NCBI GenBank assembly: GCA_020632655.1
Contig: JACKFD010000009.1
Span: 1 to 64,000, forward strand
DNA from: Spirochaetaceae bacterium
GTDB taxonomy: Bacteria > Myxococcota_A > UBA9160 > UBA4427
Direction: 5' to 3'
Length of the DNA stretch: 64,000 nucleotides
A program made the position numbers and the translations under genes. The notes under the pieces were generated by a model. That model made no database searches, was not told where the DNA came from, and saw nothing but the letters and a program-made list of their open reading frames with translations. Of this stretch, positions 34,089 to 42,295 are shown one piece after another (positions within the stretch are counted from its first letter, which is position 1; each line of letters opens with the position of its first letter).

Positions 34089-35675
34089 CTACACGCGGAT
34101 TGCGTCGTCGACGCCGGGATCCAGGAGCGGCAGACAGAGTCGTACGAGCACGCGTCGGGCATGATCGTGGGGCGCCTCGAGATCGGTCACGAGCAATCCC
34201 TCGTCCGCGTCCTCGAGGAGCCGCCGCAGCGGCGTCAGTCTCTCCGCCTCGACCGGGTACGCTTCGGCGACCAGCCGGATCTCGACGGACGTGGGCGGCG
34301 AATCGTCCCGGTCGCCCGTGGTCAGCGCACGCACCTCGAGCCGCACCGGTCCCTCCGCCAGCTCCTCGAGCATCGCCGTCGCCCGCAGCAGCAGCGCGCG
34401 CAGCGACTCGACGTCGAAGCAGGCGAAGAGGGGCTTCGGCGCGTCGTCGAGCCCGACCGCGACCGCCGCGGGGCCGAGCTCGTCGACGACCCGTGCGAGG
34501 AAGCCGAGCAGGTCGAGACTCGCGATGCCTTGCTCCGCTCCGCCCTCCCCGCTTCCGGCCCCCGTGATCAGCCGGTCGAGCCGAGCGGAGAGCGCCTGCC
34601 AGTCGCGCGCATCCTCCGACAGCAGGTCGAGCAGATGGGCTGCGAGGGCCTTCGAGCCGCCGTACTCGAGCGCGAAGGCGACCCAGGGCAGCATCCAGTC
34701 GAGCGAGGCGGCGAGATCGGCATCTCCGGCCGTCCAGACCTGCAGTCGTCCGATCACGCGGTCTCCGATGCGGAGGGTGGCCTCTCGCACCGGCGGTCCG
34801 ACGCAGTCCCCGCACTCGACGGCGCGCGAGGGGTCGCTCTCGGGACCACGTCGCGTGAGCCGGACCCCCTGCGCACCGAGACGCCGCTCGAGCAGTCGGC
34901 ACAGCGTCTCCTGCAGCGAGGGCAGGTCGCGTGGCGGTCCGGCCACGAGCAGCGTGCCCAGCTCGTTCAGCCCGTCGAAGGAAGCCGTCTGTCGGCGCAG
35001 TCGCTCGCGCAGGGCCGCGATCCGCCGCTCGGAGTCGATCAGCCGCTCCTCCGCAAAGGCGGCGTCTTCGAGCTCGCGCCCGAGCCGCCTCGCCGGTCCG
35101 CGCGGTGCGCTCCGCAGACGCAGCCCGTGCCAGCCCGTCCGACCCGGGGGCGGCGTGATCAGGAACTCGCCCTCCCGCCCATCCTGCTCGAGCGAGACCA
35201 GCGCGTCGGGCTGTCCGAGAAGTCGAGGCATGGCACGGAGCGTGCCGCGCAGGCCCGCGAAGAACTCGGGACACGCGGGGTGCTCCGGGAGGATCCGCAC
35301 GACCTCGCGCAGCCGACCGTCGGGCAGTCGCTCGCACGTTCCGGCGGTGCCGCGGAAGACGAAGGGCCCCCACCATCGCGGCGCCAGGGTGAAGAGCGTG
35401 CGCGAGTCGCGCAGCCGTGGCAGGAACCGACGAATCGGACCCGGCACGCCATCGAGGGTCGCCGCTGCAGCCAGCTCCTCGAGCGTGTCCTCGCCGAGCA
35501 TCTTGGAGGCGCGGCGTGCGAAGCCCGCGAACTCCGACCACGGCACGCGCCCCCAGCGGTTCTCGAAGGCCTCGAGCCGGAGCCCGAGCCCCTCGACGAG
35601 CTGCTGGGGATCGAGCCCGCGCGCCCGGGTCGCTGCCACGATCGGCGCGCTGCACAGACCGGACACATCCGACAT
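34089..35675 (-). CDS. Putative multi-domain sensor protein with degenerate kinase-like C-terminus
   Basis: 528 residues, no transmembrane segment. The N-terminal ~110 residues (SAPIVAATRARGLDPQQLVEGL...RVPWSEFAGFARRASKMLG) resemble the ligand-binding N-terminal domain that precedes AraC-type or sensor outputs. Residues ~210-245 form a coiled coil (LEDAAFAEERLIDSERRIAAL). A GAF-like part follows (LEERLGAQ/ VGPPVREATLRIGDRVIGRL). The C-terminus (~380-520) has the hydrophobic rhythm of an HisKA/HATPase module (FDVESLRALLLRATAMLEEL) but no N-box or GxGxG, so catalytic activity is unlikely. Located just upstream of the alpha-oxoamine synthase gene; detection of its product is a tempting but unproven idea. 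Confidence 0.5.
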   Translation of the reverse strand: MSDVSGLCSAPIVAATRARGLDPQQLVEGLGLRLEAFENRWGRVPWSEFAGFARRASKMLGEDTLEELAAAATLDGVPGPIRRFLPRLRDSRTLFTLAPRWWGPFVFRGTAGTCERLPDGRLREVVRILPEHPACPEFFAGLRGTLRAMPRLLGQPDALVSLEQDGREGEFLITPPPGRTGWHGLRLRSAPRGPARRLGRELEDAAFAEERLIDSERRIAALRERLRRQTASFDGLNELGTLLVAGPPRDLPSLQETLCRLLERRLGAQGVRLTRRGPESDPSRAVECGDCVGPPVREATLRIGDRVIGRLQVWTAGDADLAASLDWMLPWVAFALEYGGSKALAAHLLDLLSEDARDWQALSARLDRLITGAGSGEGGAEQGIASLDLLGFLARVVDELGPAAVAVGLDDAPKPLFACFDVESLRALLLRATAMLEELAEGPVRLEVRALTTGDRDDSPPTSVEIRLVAEAYPVEAERLTPLRRLLEDADEGLLVTDLEAPHDHARRVLVRLCLPLLDPGVDDAIRV

Positions 35676-36146
35676 CGCCGCACCCTCCTGCGAGTGTCCC
35701 GGGTCGCGAGTCTACGCCGCCGGGCTCGCGAGCGACACGGTGGGGCCGGCTTCCCCTGCCCTGGAAAATCTGGTAAATCGCCCGAACGGTTCGCATCGCA
35801 GAGCGGAAGGGGAGCCGGCCAGGGCGGCCTGGCCCCAGGCCACTCGAGGCGATGCCCCGATCAGAGGAATCCTCGCCCGGACGGCCGCCAGCGGGCCCGC
35901 TCGCCCGCACGCATCGCGCAGTCCGATCCGGGTCCGCCTGGTCCCTCCATCCCGCACTCACGACGACCCGACGGATCGCCCTGCTTCGTGCGCGGCGAGT
36001 TCGGCGATGCGTCCGCCGATCGCGGTCGCAGTGCTCCCGCCGCGGTCGCCGTCGCGAGGTGCGCCGTGAGCGCCCGGGTGGCCGGGTGCACGGGTGGACG
36101 GCTCGCGGTCCGGCATGCGAGGAGGGTGTGGACGAGGAGGCGCGGC
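35676..36146. other. 471-bp divergent intergenic region with palindromes
   Basis: No gene seen. Near 35760-35782 is a locally AT-rich stretch (GGAAAATCTGGTAAATCG) followed by the 11-bp palindrome CGAAC-G-GTTCG (35783-35793) and the hairpin GGCCAGG-GCGG-CCTGGCC (35817-35834). These lie ~90-160 bp upstream of the sensor-like gene (minus) and could form its promoter/operator. The right half, before the small acidic protein, is featureless apart from an SD (GAGGAGG). Confidence 0.4.
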
Positions 36147-36410
36147 ATGGACGAGGAGCGAGCCGAGTCGCTGGTCGACGACTTCGACCGGCTCATGGAG
36201 CTGCACGAGGAGTACGCGGACGCGGTCGAGTCCGACGATGCGGAGACGCGTGAGCTCTGGGAGTCGCTGGATCAGCAGATGAGCGCACTCGCGCGGCGCA
36301 TCGCGCGTCTGCGCGACGGCGGATCGGCGAGCAAGTCGCAGCTCGACGACCTCGAAGCGGTCATCGAGGAGCTCGACGAGGCCTACAGCGAGCTCGCCGA
36401 CCGCCTCTAG
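36147..36410 (+). CDS. Small acidic coiled-coil protein
   Basis: 87 residues, strongly acidic (Asp/Glu-rich), with heptad-like hydrophobic spacing throughout (ESLVDDFDRLMELHEEYADAV, WESLDQQMSALARRIARL, LEAVIEELDEAYSELADRL). Probably a short helical hairpin or coiled-coil dimer in the cytoplasm. No known motif. The ATG has GAGGAGG at correct spacing, giving good support for translation. Monocistronic between a divergent sensor-like gene and a secreted-protein gene. Confidence 0.6.
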   Translation: MDEERAESLVDDFDRLMELHEEYADAVESDDAETRELWESLDQQMSALARRIARLRDGGSASKSQLDDLEAVIEELDEAYSELADRL

Positions 36411-36634
36411 CGCACACGTCCTGCGGGCGGGCTGCACGGCCCCTCGTCGGTACCGGTGGGTGGCGCGGATCGGCAGGCTCGGCGCCAGGCTGCGGCCGCC
36501 GGAACGGATTCGCCGAGGGGCGCAGATGCGCCGGTCGGGTCCAATCCGGATTCCGACTCAACTTTTCGCCTGAGCGGTCGACAAGGGGGCGTTGCGCGCC
36601 GTGGGGGGACCGCGCGAGCCAGGAGACCGCTCGC

Positions 36635-37414
36635 ATGCGTCACTTCTCGCTACCCGCCCTGTCCGCCGGGCTCTTCGCCGGTCTGCTCTCGTGGACGGGC
36701 CTCGCAGCCGCCGCGGAGTTCCCGCTCGACGTCGAGCTCCGCACCGCGCGCACCGCCGCCTTCGGCAGCGTCGTCGTCGAGGCCGAGACGGACGGAAGTC
36801 TGCTCTTCGAGGTACGCGTCGACCCCGCAGTGGTGGGTGATCGCGCGGATCTCGATGCCCTGCACTTCAACCTCGCCGAGGACGTCGAGGGGCTCACGCT
36901 CGAGACCCTCGACGCGGTTCGTCGTCCCTACCGACTCGAGCCGGTCACGCCGCGCTGGGGCGCGCGGGGTGCCGACGGTGCGCGCTTCGATTGGCGCGTC
37001 GATCTCGACGATCGGCGATCGGGCCGATGGATGCGACGCCGTGGCCGCCATCATCCGGCCCACCACGGCCTCGTCGACGAGCGGCTGCAGACCGTCCACT
37101 TCCGGCTGCGCGCGGACCGTCCCCTCGACCTCGAGGATCTGCTGCCCGTCTCGATGACGCATTCGGGTGTCACCGTGCACATGGCCGCCCGGCTCGACCA
37201 CGGCGTCTTCGAGGACGAACGGCTCTGCGCGATCGCGGGCGCCCTCGATCCGGCCTCGCTGCCGGCCCCGGAGCCCGAGCCCGAGCCGACGCCCGAGCCC
37301 CCGCCGCCGGACGACACGGTGCCGAACCCGGGCGACGTGCCCCCGGCGCCTCCCGGCTGCACCTGGGTGATCGATCTCTTCACCGGCCAGCCGACCGTGC
37401 TCGAGTGCGGATGA
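36635..37414 (+). CDS. Secreted protein of unknown function with proline-rich linker
   Basis: 259 residues. Signal peptide 1-27 (LPALSAGLFAGLLSWTGLAAAA), a beta-rich domain to ~residue 208 (VELRTARTAAFGSVVVEAET, DALHFNLAEDVEGLTLETLD, LQTVHFRLRADRPLDLEDLL), then a Pro/Glu linker (PEPEPEPTPEPPPPDD) and a short C-terminal Cys-containing module (GCTWVIDLFTGQPTVLECG). The domain resembles cohesin-like or surface-display beta modules in rhythm only; no family is assigned. Export to periplasm or surface is inferred. A strong bidirectional hairpin follows. Confidence 0.6.
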   Translation: MRHFSLPALSAGLFAGLLSWTGLAAAAEFPLDVELRTARTAAFGSVVVEAETDGSLLFEVRVDPAVVGDRADLDALHFNLAEDVEGLTLETLDAVRRPYRLEPVTPRWGARGADGARFDWRVDLDDRRSGRWMRRRGRHHPAHHGLVDERLQTVHFRLRADRPLDLEDLLPVSMTHSGVTVHMAARLDHGVFEDERLCAIAGALDPASLPAPEPEPEPTPEPPPPDDTVPNPGDVPPAPPGCTWVIDLFTGQPTVLECG

Positions 37415-37464
37415 CGCGGCCGACGACGACCCCGGTCGTGTGATGGGTGCTCCGATCCGGGTCG

Positions 37465-37494
37465 GGCGCGCGTGACTCTCGAGTCGCGCGCGCC
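37465..37494. terminator. Strong bidirectional terminator hairpin
   Basis: GGCGCGCGTGACT (37465-37477) pairs with AGTCGCGCGCGCC (37482-37494): a 13-bp stem with a single G-T wobble and a 4-nt loop, followed by TTGCTCGTT. It separates two convergent genes that stop at 37414 and 37529. Confidence 0.65.
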
Positions 37495-37528
37495 TTGCTC
37501 GTTCGGGTCCCGCGCTCCGGCTGGCTCC

Positions 37529-38152
37529 TCAGCGTGCGCCGGCGCGCCACGTCAATCGGCTCGAAGCCACGATGAGGGCGAGCGCGAGCGCCACGAGTGC
37601 CCAGGGAAGCGTCGCGCCGGAGACCGCTGGCGGCGGCGTCACGCTCCCCTCGTCCCCGGCGAAATTCGTCGGCGAGTTCGTCGCGACGGAGAGCGTCATG
37701 GTCGCGAGATCGCGATGCAGGGAGAGCACGCCGTCGGTCGGCAGCGCGCCCGGCGCCAGCACGAGCTGATCGGTGAAGGCCCGGTAGCCGAGCGTGTCGC
37801 CCTCCGGATCGAAGAACCCGTCGGGCATGATGTAGTCGGGGGTCGGTGCGCCCGGCAGGTCGGCGAACCCCTGGGTCGCGATCAGCAGCCAGCGGAAGGC
37901 GGTGGGGCCCGTCAGGTGGTTCGGGAAGGCGTAGGTCGCCGTGTTGCTGGTGATCGACGTCGAGGCCATGCGGGTCTCGACGTCGCTGCCGCAGCATTCC
38001 TGCATCTCGATGAACTGCAGGGTGCCGTCGGCGTTGCTGTAGATTTCCGTGAATCGCCAGAGATGGTTCTTGGCCGAGACCGCCGTCGGCACGAGCAGCA
38101 CGATCGCGAGCCATCCGAGCCAGACCGTGACGTGTCGGGTCGACTGCGACAT
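37529..38152 (-). CDS. Exported protein with C-terminal sorting-like transmembrane tail
   Basis: 207 residues. Signal peptide (WLGWLAIVLLVPTAVSA), then a domain opening NHLWRFTEIYSNADGTLQFIEMQECCGSDVE (read in parts). The C-terminus is Pro-rich linker VTPPPAVSGAT, LPWALVALALALIVASS transmembrane helix, and RLTWRAGAR basic end. This tripartite end is the layout of exosortase/rhombosortase-type sorting signals (PEP-CTERM, IPTL-CTERM), although no canonical PEP or GG motif is present. The protein body resembles exported beta proteins of unknown function. Divergent from the BtuF-like gene by 41 bp. Confidence 0.6.
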   Translation of the reverse strand: MSQSTRHVTVWLGWLAIVLLVPTAVSAKNHLWRFTEIYSNADGTLQFIEMQECCGSDVETRMASTSITSNTATYAFPNHLTGPTAFRWLLIATQGFADLPGAPTPDYIMPDGFFDPEGDTLGYRAFTDQLVLAPGALPTDGVLSLHRDLATMTLSVATNSPTNFAGDEGSVTPPPAVSGATLPWALVALALALIVASSRLTWRAGAR

Positions 38153-38193
38153 GAAGCGAGACTGACATACTCCATCCCAGGACGACAAGCGGA

Positions 38194-39300
38194 ATGCGCA
38201 GCGTGCTCCGCCGACGACGACGAGGGAGGATCGGGCGCCAACCCGCCGTCGTGATCGCGACGGTCGTCGCCGCGATCGGGTGCGGGGCGCCCGAGCCCCT
38301 TCCGGCCCATCGCATCGCCTCCCTCTCGCCTCGGGGCACGCGGATGCTCGAGCGACTGGGGCTCGAGGCCTCGATCGTCGCGGCGGACCCGGCGAGCCGG
38401 GCCCGACTACCGCATCCCGTGTCGGTCGTCCGGGGGCTCGCTGACGTGTCGCCCCATCGCCCGACGCTGGTGCTGCTCCCGGAGCCACCACGCGAAGAGG
38501 ATCCGGCCGCGAACGGACTGCTGGATCGGGGCGTCCCCTTCGTCGTCACGTCGCCCCACGATCTCGAGGAGGCGCTCGCGCTCTACGAGCAGCTCGGTGC
38601 GTGGCTCGAGGAGGACGGGCGGGGCCGTCGCGTCGCAAGCGAGGTGGCCGCGCCATTCCTCGCCCGGGGCAGCGCCCTGCTGGCGCGGAGTCGCCCCTGC
38701 CTGGCGATCGTGGTCGGCGCGGACCCGCTCGTGCTGGCCGGTGGCCACAGCTTCGAGACGGATCTGCTCCAGGCACTCGGCGCCGAGTCGGTGACGCATC
38801 CGGGCGAGTCGTGGCGCGAATCGATGAGCGCCGAGGCGCTGCGTGCCCTTGCCCCCGATCTCGTGGTCGTCGCGGTCGAGCCGGGGCATTCCGAGCCCGC
38901 GGCGAGCAGCTTGGGGGCGAAGCTCGCCCCCCTGCCCGTCCGGCAGGCGACGCTCGACATCGACGCCCTCTGGCTCGCCGATCCGACGGACACGCTCCGG
39001 GTGCTGGGTCCGTTCGTCGAGCTCGGCCGAAGTCTTCGCTCGCAGGCGGCCGAGCCGCCCCGGAACTGCGCCCTGCCCGGCGCCAGCGGTCGTCCCGGCG
39101 AGTCGACGGCGCCGGCCGCCAACGCCGGGGGCGCACGCGATCCAGTTCCAGATCCAACATCGACGTCGCGCCCCGTCCTCGACGGGACCGCGGTCGGTCA
39201 GTCGGCCCGGGCGGCCACCTCGGCGCGCAGCTGGAGTGCGCCGACGCCACCGGCCCAGTCCACCAGTCGGAAGCGCTCGCCCGACTCGATCCACTCGTAG
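38194..39300 (+). CDS. BtuF/TroA-type periplasmic-binding lipoprotein
   Basis: 368 residues. Lipobox VAAIGC, then a class III substrate-binding fold: HRIASLSPRGTRMLERLGLEASIVAADP (split here), PTLVLLPEPPREE, LAIVVGADPLVLAGGHSFETDLLQALGAE, ALAPDLVVVAVEPGH, and VLGPFVELGRSLRS. Similar to vitamin B12/heme/siderophore binding proteins, but no permease or ATPase is adjacent. The fold ends near residue 285; the last ~80 residues are low-complexity Pro/Ser/Ala, and the final 103 bp overlap the convergent VOC gene, so the true end may be earlier or the tail recently extended. Start ATG 38194, no obvious SD. Confidence 0.7.
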   Translation: MRSVLRRRRRGRIGRQPAVVIATVVAAIGCGAPEPLPAHRIASLSPRGTRMLERLGLEASIVAADPASRARLPHPVSVVRGLADVSPHRPTLVLLPEPPREEDPAANGLLDRGVPFVVTSPHDLEEALALYEQLGAWLEEDGRGRRVASEVAAPFLARGSALLARSRPCLAIVVGADPLVLAGGHSFETDLLQALGAESVTHPGESWRESMSAEALRALAPDLVVVAVEPGHSEPAASSLGAKLAPLPVRQATLDIDALWLADPTDTLRVLGPFVELGRSLRSQAAEPPRNCALPGASGRPGESTAPAANAGGARDPVPDPTSTSRPVLDGTAVGQSARAATSARSWSAPTPPAQSTSRKRSPDSIHS

Positions 39301-40112
39301 AGGGACGAGCCCTCGTCCTCGGCGAGCAGGCGATCCCCGCCGACCCGGGCGCTCGCGTGCACGAGTCCGTGATCACGACCCGCGAGGTGTCTGGAGTAGG
39401 GATCGTTTCCGGACGAGAGCGGCGACAGCAGCTCGATCTCGAGGGGGCCACTCCGGGCGAGCACGCGAAGGAAGGGCTGCGCCCCTTCGGCGGTCCGCAG
39501 CCGCATGCGCATCGGTTCCGGTCCCGCCCATCCGAAGGCCTCGCGGAAGAAGCGCAGCGCGCCGTCGAAGTCCCGTGCGACGACGGTCGCGCGGTCGAGG
39601 GCGAGGCGCTCGGCGTCGGGAGCCCAGGCGCGCTGGCGGGTCGCACCGCCCGCCGCGTCGGCCCGGACGGGCTCGAGCAGCTCGAACATCGCCGGTCCGG
39701 TCGGCACGTCGACGAAGGCGATCCGCACGCCGTCGTACTCGTTGCGGTCGTCGAGCCGGGCTCCGAGCGCGACCAGTCGCGCCAGTGCCGCGTCGCGCTC
39801 GCCACAGACGAGTCCGAGATGCTGCGCGCCCCGGCCGTAGCGCGTCTGATAGGTCGCGATCGCATCGCGACCGGCGTGGACGTGGATCAGCTCCACCTGC
39901 ACGGAGCCGGCCATGCCGAGGGCGACCTCCGTGCGGCGCGGCCCGGTCCAATCCCGGTACGACGCCTCCGGCAGATCCGCCGTGAAGCCCTGGAAGGGGC
40001 CCCAGCCGAACCGATCGACACATTCCTGCGTCGCCTTCGGCACGTCGTCCACGACGAAGCAGATCTGGACGGCCTGCAGTCGGCTGCGCGAATCCGGCCT
40101 CTCGACGTCCAT
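39198..40112 (-). CDS. Two-domain VOC (glyoxalase/dioxygenase-like) protein
   Basis: 304 residues forming two vicinal-oxygen-chelate halves. Half 1: VQICFVVDDVPKATQECVDRFGWGPF, VQVELIHVH, QHLGLVCGERDAALARL, GPAMFELLEP. Half 2: ATVVARDFDGALRFFREAFGWAGPE, LEIELLSPLS, DHGLVHASARV. Metal ligands His/Glu appear in LGLVCG/FELLEP. The linear arrangement is like extradiol dioxygenases or HPPD relatives; substrate unknown. The 3' end overlaps the BtuF-like gene tail by 103 bp on the opposite strand. Confidence 0.8.
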   Translation of the reverse strand: MDVERPDSRSRLQAVQICFVVDDVPKATQECVDRFGWGPFQGFTADLPEASYRDWTGPRRTEVALGMAGSVQVELIHVHAGRDAIATYQTRYGRGAQHLGLVCGERDAALARLVALGARLDDRNEYDGVRIAFVDVPTGPAMFELLEPVRADAAGGATRQRAWAPDAERLALDRATVVARDFDGALRFFREAFGWAGPEPMRMRLRTAEGAQPFLRVLARSGPLEIELLSPLSSGNDPYSRHLAGRDHGLVHASARVGGDRLLAEDEGSSLYEWIESGERFRLVDWAGGVGALQLRAEVAARAD

Positions 40113-40461
40113 CGGGTGCGGGCTCCTCCGATCGCGGGATGCTATCGGACGCCGATCCGGATCGCGTGCGCGGCGCGATCGCCGACCTGCGGCCGGTCGT
40201 GATGGCCGCGACGCACCGCGTTGCACCGATCGGCGTTCGCGCCTACTCTCGCGGCTCCATGGTGCTCCCACTCGAGCGCTCACTCGACGTCTCGTCACGT
40301 CGGACCGCCAGCGACGCGCGCCCTGCCTGATCGGGTGCGTCGGCCTCCTCGCCCGCCGTGCGGGTCTCCGGTCGGACCGTTTGCGATCCGCCGTGCGCAA
40401 GCACCTCGCGACGGTCGATTCCGCGAGGCGATTCCCAGGAAGCGAGGTGGCGCCTTCCGTG
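40113..40461. other. 349-bp divergent intergenic region
   Basis: Separates the divergent two-domain VOC gene and the carbamoyl-operon cluster. Short open frames here have no SD and no family resemblance. GAGGTGG at ~40444-40450 may serve the following gene. No clear promoter hexamers or hairpins seen. Confidence 0.5.
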
Positions 40462-41043
40462 ATGGCTTCGATTCCAGGCCCTGCGCAGGACCTGGCCCCC
40501 TCGTGCCGGCGGTCTGCGCCGAGCGCGCGGATCCTCGCGAGCCGGCGGGCTCGCCTCGTCCTCGCCGGTCTCGTCCTCTCGCTGGTCTCGGCCCGTGGCG
40601 CGATGGCCGCGGGGCCGGATGCGGAGGGTGCGGGATCCGACGGGCCGGCCACGTCGATCGAGCTCTCCGTGTCGCCGAGCGAGTCCGCGGACGGGGTCTA
40701 CCAGCTCAGCTGGACGGCGTCGGGTCCCGTTCGGATCGAGGAGTCCACGCAGGCGGACTTTGCGAGCGTGCGCGTGGTCTACGCCGGACGCGATCGCGCC
40801 ACGACGCTCACGGGCCGTCGCGACGGCCGCTACCACTACCGCGCGCGAGCGCTCGCGTCGTCTGGAGCGCTCGCCGTCGGGGGTGCGATCTCGGCGCCCG
40901 TCTCCGTTCAGGTCTCGCACCATCCGCTCTCCCGTGCGCTGCTCTTCTTCGGCGTGGGTGGCTTCGTGTTCGTCGCGACGGTCGGGCTGATCGTGGTCGG
41001 TGATCGTCGACTCGCACAGGAGCGCTGCGATGACCGTGGCTGA
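40462..41043 (+). CDS. Secreted/membrane fibronectin III-like protein
   Basis: 193 residues. N-terminal signal peptide with an Arg-rich start (ARLVLAGLVLSLVSARGAMAAG), an Ig/fibronectin III-like beta domain (IELSVSPSESADGVYQLSWTASGPVRI in parts, YRARALASSGALAVGGAISAPVSVQVS in parts) and a C-terminal transmembrane helix (ALLFFGVGGFVFVATVGLIVV) ending in RRLAQERCDDRG. The stop lies inside the next gene (the ATG of the M20 hydrolase gene overlaps at 41030), so the two are translationally coupled. It thus opens the carbamoyl operon; its extracytoplasmic role is unknown. Confidence 0.6.
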   Translation: MASIPGPAQDLAPSCRRSAPSARILASRRARLVLAGLVLSLVSARGAMAAGPDAEGAGSDGPATSIELSVSPSESADGVYQLSWTASGPVRIEESTQADFASVRVVYAGRDRATTLTGRRDGRYHYRARALASSGALAVGGAISAPVSVQVSHHPLSRALLFFGVGGFVFVATVGLIVVGDRRLAQERCDDRG

Positions 41044-42295
41044 TGCGAGCGCCTCGCAGCCGGCCGCCCTCGCCGTCGACGAGGGTCGCCTGCTGCACGA
41101 CCTCGAGGCGCTGTCCTCCATCGGACGTCGCGACGAGGCCGGCATCCATCGCCTCGCCTTCAGCGAGGACGACCTCGCGGGTCGCGCCTGGCTCGTCGAT
41201 CGCATCGAGGCGGCGGGGCTCGAGGCGCGGATCGACGGGGCGGCGAATCTCGGCGCGCGCTGGCCCGCCGACGACGAGCGGCCGCCGATCATGACGGGCT
41301 CCCATCTCGACACGGTGCCCGGCGCGGGCTGGCTCGACGGCGCGCTCGGCGTCGTCGCCGGCCTCGAGGTGCTGCGCGTGCTCCGCGAGCACGACATATC
41401 ACTCGCGCGACCGGTCGAGCTCGTGGCGTTCAGCGACGAAGAGGGGCGCTTCGGCGGCATGCTCGGGTCCCAGGCGATGAGCGGCCAGCTCACGCCGGAA
41501 TTCCTCGAGCGCGCGGTCGACCTCGAGGGGCGTCGGCTCGCGGACGCGATGGCGGCCTGCGGCTTCCGGGCCCTCGACGCGCTGCGTGCGGAGCGGGAGC
41601 CTGGCTCGGTCGAGGCCTTCGTCGAGCTGCACATCGAGCAGGGCCCCGTGCTCGAGAGCGCCGGGCGATCGATCGGGCTGGTCGACGGGATCACGGGCCT
41701 GTTCCGCTGGGACGCCCGATTCGTGGGCGAGCCGAATCACGCCGGTACGACGCCGATGGAGCTCCGTCGCGACGCCTTCCAGGCCCTGGCCGAGGCCTCG
41801 CTCGGCATCCCGCAGGTCCTCGCGGAGCACGGCAGCGCGCGCAGCCGCGCCACGATCGGGCGTGTGCAGCTCGTCCCCGGCGCCGCGAACGTCGTACCTG
41901 GTGAGGCGCTCTTCTCGCTCGAGGTCCGCGACACCGATCCCGCCGTGCTGCTCGCACTCTCCGACGCCTTCCGTCGCCAGCTCGCCGAGATCGCCCGCCG
42001 AAGGCGACTCGCCTTCGATTTCGAGACCAAGAGCGAGCTCGCCCCCGTGGCCTGTCACGACCGCGTCCAGTCGGCGATCGAGCGGGCCTGCCGACGGCTC
42101 GAGATCGATCCCCTGCGCATGCCGAGCGGCGCCGCCCACGACACGCAGATGCTCGCCCGCCTCGCGCCGGCCGGCATGATCTTCGTGCCGAGTCGTGGGG
42201 GTCGGAGCCACTCCCCGGCCGAATGGACCTCGCCCGCGGACCTCGTCCGCGGGGCCAACGTCCTCCTTCACACGATGCTGGAGCTCGCCCGATGA
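41030..42295 (+). CDS. M20-family N-carbamoyl-amino-acid / allantoate amidohydrolase
   Basis: 421 residues. Zinc-dependent amidohydrolase of the AllC/HyuC type, which cleaves N-carbamoyl amino acids or allantoate. Metal ligands: His in TGSHLDTVP, Asp in DGALGVVAG, Glu pair in FSDEEGRFGG, His in ELHIEQGPVLE and His in GGRSHSPAEW. Dimerisation/lid region with GEPNHAGTTPMELRRDA and IGRVQLVPGAANVVPGE. The ATG lies 14 bp inside the previous gene with SD AGGAG. Its stop overlaps the next ATG (ATGA). Which carbamoyl substrate it takes is not readable from sequence. Confidence 0.93.
   Translation: MTVADASASQPAALAVDEGRLLHDLEALSSIGRRDEAGIHRLAFSEDDLAGRAWLVDRIEAAGLEARIDGAANLGARWPADDERPPIMTGSHLDTVPGAGWLDGALGVVAGLEVLRVLREHDISLARPVELVAFSDEEGRFGGMLGSQAMSGQLTPEFLERAVDLEGRRLADAMAACGFRALDALRAEREPGSVEAFVELHIEQGPVLESAGRSIGLVDGITGLFRWDARFVGEPNHAGTTPMELRRDAFQALAEASLGIPQVLAEHGSARSRATIGRVQLVPGAANVVPGEALFSLEVRDTDPAVLLALSDAFRRQLAEIARRRRLAFDFETKSELAPVACHDRVQSAIERACRRLEIDPLRMPSGAAHDTQMLARLAPAGMIFVPSRGGRSHSPAEWTSPADLVRGANVLLHTMLELAR

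Noticed and set aside
40139..40330. Small plus-strand frame in the 349-bp gap
   Set aside because: No SD, no conserved motif, and it overlaps the likely promoter region of divergent genes.
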